From Vicinamibacteria bacterium (lineage in GTDB: Bacteria; Acidobacteriota; Vicinamibacteria; Vicinamibacterales; UBA2999), in contig JAICQE010000064.1 of NCBI GenBank assembly GCA_025938035.1, positions 1-20,621 of the forward strand: a DNA stretch of 20,621 nucleotides, written 5' to 3'. The notes under the pieces were generated by a model, which was given only the letters and a program-made list of their open reading frames with translations, was not told the DNA's origin and ran no database searches. Shown here one piece after another: positions 20,397 through 20,621 of the stretch. Every line of letters begins with the position of its first letter. Within the stretch, counting starts at the first letter, position 1. The position numbers and the translations under genes were made by a program.

Positions 20397-20621
20397 CTTC
20401 GAGAATGCGCGTCGCGCGCGACGGGTTGAAGACGCCGCAGGAGCAGAAGCGCGTCAGCGTCGCGGCGCATTGCTCCGGCGTGCGCCGGTTTTCCTTGACG
20501 AAGTCGATCATCTTCTTCGCCAGCGAGTGGCTGATCATGCCGTGCCCGCACATCGTGGACAGCATCATCACCTGCGCGTTCGGCATCTTCTCGGTCTTGC
20601 CTTCGAAGCCGAGCGAGTAGC
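20374..20621 (-). CDS. Unrecognised Cys-containing protein, C-terminal fragment
   Basis: The reading frame is open to the right edge; 81 residues before the stop at 20374 are visible. They begin YSLGFEGKTEKMPNAQVMM and end RATRILEDARTKVS. Notable are 'STMCGHGMISHSLAKKMIDFV' and 'CAATLTRFCSCGVFNPSRA', with four cysteines and two histidines that could bind metal or an iron-sulfur cluster. The ATG at 20586 is internal, because sequence upstream continues in the same frame and is equally protein-like. It overlaps the amidohydrolase start by 23 nt on the same strand, so they are probably cotranscribed. I do not recognise the family. Confidence 0.7.
   Translation of the reverse strand, partial: YSLGFEGKTEKMPNAQVMMLSTMCGHGMISHSLAKKMIDFVKENRRTPEQCAATLTRFCSCGVFNPSRATRILEDARTKVS

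Noticed and set aside
1..20621. tRNA, rRNA, integrase, transposase or phage genes
   Set aside because: None was recognised on either strand; the repeats here are short palindromes without an associated transposase in view.

Overview
The window is high-GC DNA from a bacterial chromosome. It is most likely from a soil or sediment Acidobacteriota, plausibly of the Vicinamibacteria type. This is inferred from family content: a large Oar-like TonB-dependent receptor with an N-terminal carboxypeptidase-regulatory-like domain, two TIGR03435 proteins, a DUF1080 (3-keto-disaccharide hydrolase) protein, ArsR-SRPBCC-DinB modules, and dispersed GTCCGCC-type palindromes. No database search was possible. 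I found no tRNA, rRNA, CRISPR array, transposase or phage gene. The window is densely coding; the longest gap between genes is about 110 bp.

Layout. (1) 1-1064, minus: an arsR-SRPBCC-dinB operon, cut at the left edge, behind a clear sigma-70 promoter with an operator-like dyad. (2) 1068-5375: a block of eight 7-bp repeats, a TonB-dependent receptor (minus) and, divergent from it, a tungstate-binding lipoprotein of the TupA type with no transporter partners in view. (3) 5406-6559, minus: a second arsR-SRPBCC operon with the same promoter and operator geometry; its SRPBCC protein is fused to an NTF2/SnoaL-like domain. (4) 6596-12400, minus: eight codirectional genes, namely FMN reductase, DUF4440-cupin lipoprotein, TerB-like protein, anchored coiled-coil protein, TIGR03435, DUF1080, TIGR03435 and a DUF6249-like membrane protein. 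(5) 12413-14245: a symmetric divergent ECF-type promoter, then an ECF sigma factor, its zinc-finger anti-sigma factor and an exported HEAT-like solenoid (plus). (6) 14282-20621, minus: a tightly packed locus of a Cys-containing protein (partial), amidohydrolase, bicupin, TctC, TctB, a TPR membrane protein and TctA. It looks like a tripartite tricarboxylate transporter with associated periplasmic or envelope enzymes.

How the parts may work together. The sigma/anti-sigma pair probably autoregulates and, through mirror-image promoter elements, also drives the divergent membrane protein and perhaps the genes behind it. The two ArsR modules look like separate autorepressed switches for ligand-binding START-like proteins. 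The TTT locus couples an amidohydrolase and a cupin to uptake of an unknown organic anion.

The most unusual signal is a set of short palindromic repeats that have become parts of genes. They supply a stop codon (flavoprotein, TctA), part of a Shine-Dalgarno region (cupin lipoprotein), an in-frame loop (TctB), and, from a different repeat family, the start region and signal peptide of TctC within a predicted hairpin.
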